Below, piece after piece: positions 63,461 to 64,000 of a DNA stretch of 64,000 nucleotides. The notes beneath the pieces were generated by a model, which was not told where the DNA came from, searched no databases, and saw only the letters and a list, made by a program, of their open reading frames with translations. The DNA is taken from the NCBI RefSeq assembly GCF_900167535.1, contig NZ_FUYE01000002.1, positions 1 to 64,000 on the forward strand, read 5' to 3'. Origin of the DNA: Prosthecobacter debontii (lineage in GTDB: Bacteria; Verrucomicrobiota; Verrucomicrobiia; Verrucomicrobiales; Verrucomicrobiaceae). The position numbers and the translations under genes were made by a program. How positions within the stretch are numbered: position 1 is the first letter of the stretch; each line of letters begins with the position of its first letter.

Positions 63461-64000
63461 ATGAAAAGCATGACAGGATTTGGCCGTGGTGAATCGCGGC
63501 AGGCAGACGGCACCACGTGGGTGGTGGAGTGCAGCAGTGTGAACCGCAAGCAGCTGGAGGTCTCCGTCAATCTCCCGCGTGATCTGCATGATCTGGAAAC
63601 GCAGGTGCGCAATCAGGTGGCTCAGGTTTGCTCGCGCGGACGGGTGAACGTGCACATCCGCAGCGATGCCGCCGATGCAGTGAAACTCCCGCATGTGGAT
63701 GAAGCCGTGGCGCTGCGCTATGTCGAGAGCCTGCGTGAGCTCGCGGGTAAGCTGAAAATATCAGCGGAGATCAGTCTGAGTGAGATGCTGCGTCTTCCGG
63801 GTGTACTTAGCGGTGAATCGGTTGAGGCAGACCCCATGATGGCTCTAGAGCCCATCCAGGAGGCGCTCACGGTGGCACTGAACCAACTCTGCCTCATGCG
63901 GGGCGTGGAGGGTGGGCATCTGCGTGAGGAGATGGAGTCAAGGTTGAAAACGATTGAAGCTTTAGCGGCGCAGATCGCCGAGAAAGCTCCTCTGGTGCCT
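63461..64000 (+). CDS. yicC: YicC-family endoribonuclease, 5' part (cut by window edge)
   Basis: 180 residues visible, open to the last base. The N-terminus KSMTGFGRGES is the diagnostic YicC signature (MTGFGR), followed by SSVNRKQLEVSVNLPRDLHDLE and the CSRGRVNVHI strand. YicC-type proteins are RNases, reported to act on sRNAs in E. coli. The remaining ~110 C-terminal residues with the DUF1732 domain are outside the window. It lies 49 bp behind the unknown membrane-anchored protein gene. Confidence 0.92.
   Translation, partial: MKSMTGFGRGESRQADGTTWVVECSSVNRKQLEVSVNLPRDLHDLETQVRNQVAQVCSRGRVNVHIRSDAADAVKLPHVDEAVALRYVESLRELAGKLKISAEISLSEMLRLPGVLSGESVEADPMMALEPIQEALTVALNQLCLMRGVEGGHLREEMESRLKTIEALAAQIAEKAPLVP

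Overview
The window looks like a chromosomal segment of a member of the Verrucomicrobiota, probably Prosthecobacter/Verrucomicrobium-like. The pointers are a very large secreted protein combining WD40 repeats with DUF1549/DUF1553-type (planctomycete/verrucomicrobial) cytochrome domains, a keto-hydrolase-like (DUF1080-type) secreted protein, a YHYH protein, a Pkn-type Ser/Thr kinase encoded behind an ECF sigma factor, moderately GC-rich codon use and weak Shine-Dalgarno signals. This is inference from gene content; no rRNA or other marker is present.

Layout: (1) The first 5.2 kb hold the 3' end of an IS110-type transposase and a reverse-strand Nit1C cluster (nitB-nitC-nitD-nitG-nitH-nitE), known from other bacteria for cyanide/nitrile nitrogen assimilation. 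The AIR-synthase-like member (nitF) is not present before the insertion element. A 24-bp dyad lies upstream of nitB. (2) 5.4-27.3 kb is mostly housekeeping and secreted-protein genes: leuD, gcvH, lysC, an esterase-like hydrolase, clpB, a lipocalin, a YHYH protein, an M3 oligopeptidase, bioA preceded by a 144-bp long-arm inverted repeat, a glycosyltransferase, a histone-deacetylase-like hydrolase and recG. (3) 27.3-35.6 kb is a signalling and topology stretch: a transmembrane Ser/Thr kinase fused to an extracytoplasmic TlpA-like thioredoxin domain, its ECF sigma factor, a ParE-type topoisomerase subunit, and a coupled pair of an unknown Pro/Ala-rich protein and a hybrid histidine kinase. (4) 35.7-46.3 kb looks devoted to envelope and metal handling: two TonB-dependent receptors, a giant CAP-domain protein, a CobW-type GTPase, a Moco-domain periplasmic protein, a short ModE regulator and an ArsR regulator. 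A dyad closely resembling a ModE operator sits directly before the second TonB receptor, so modE, the receptor and the Moco-domain protein form a candidate ModE-regulated molybdenum (or tungsten/Moco) uptake unit. (5) 46.4-54 kb carries DUF2062, uppP, two small coiled-coil envelope proteins and the giant cytochrome/WD40 protein. (6) 54.2-62.0 kb is a defence locus: a coupled two-gene AbiEii-like nucleotidyltransferase module followed by a complete Wadjet (JetABCD) plasmid-defence operon, with palindromic intergenic repeats between jetC and jetD and behind jetD. (7) The window ends with an unknown membrane-anchored protein and the 5' part of yicC.

The strongest candidates for something little described are the ModE-box/TonB receptor/Moco-domain unit, the nucleotidyltransferase pair placed directly before Wadjet, and the kinase-thioredoxin fusion. 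All reading was by eye; no database search was run, and domain names are recalled from family knowledge.
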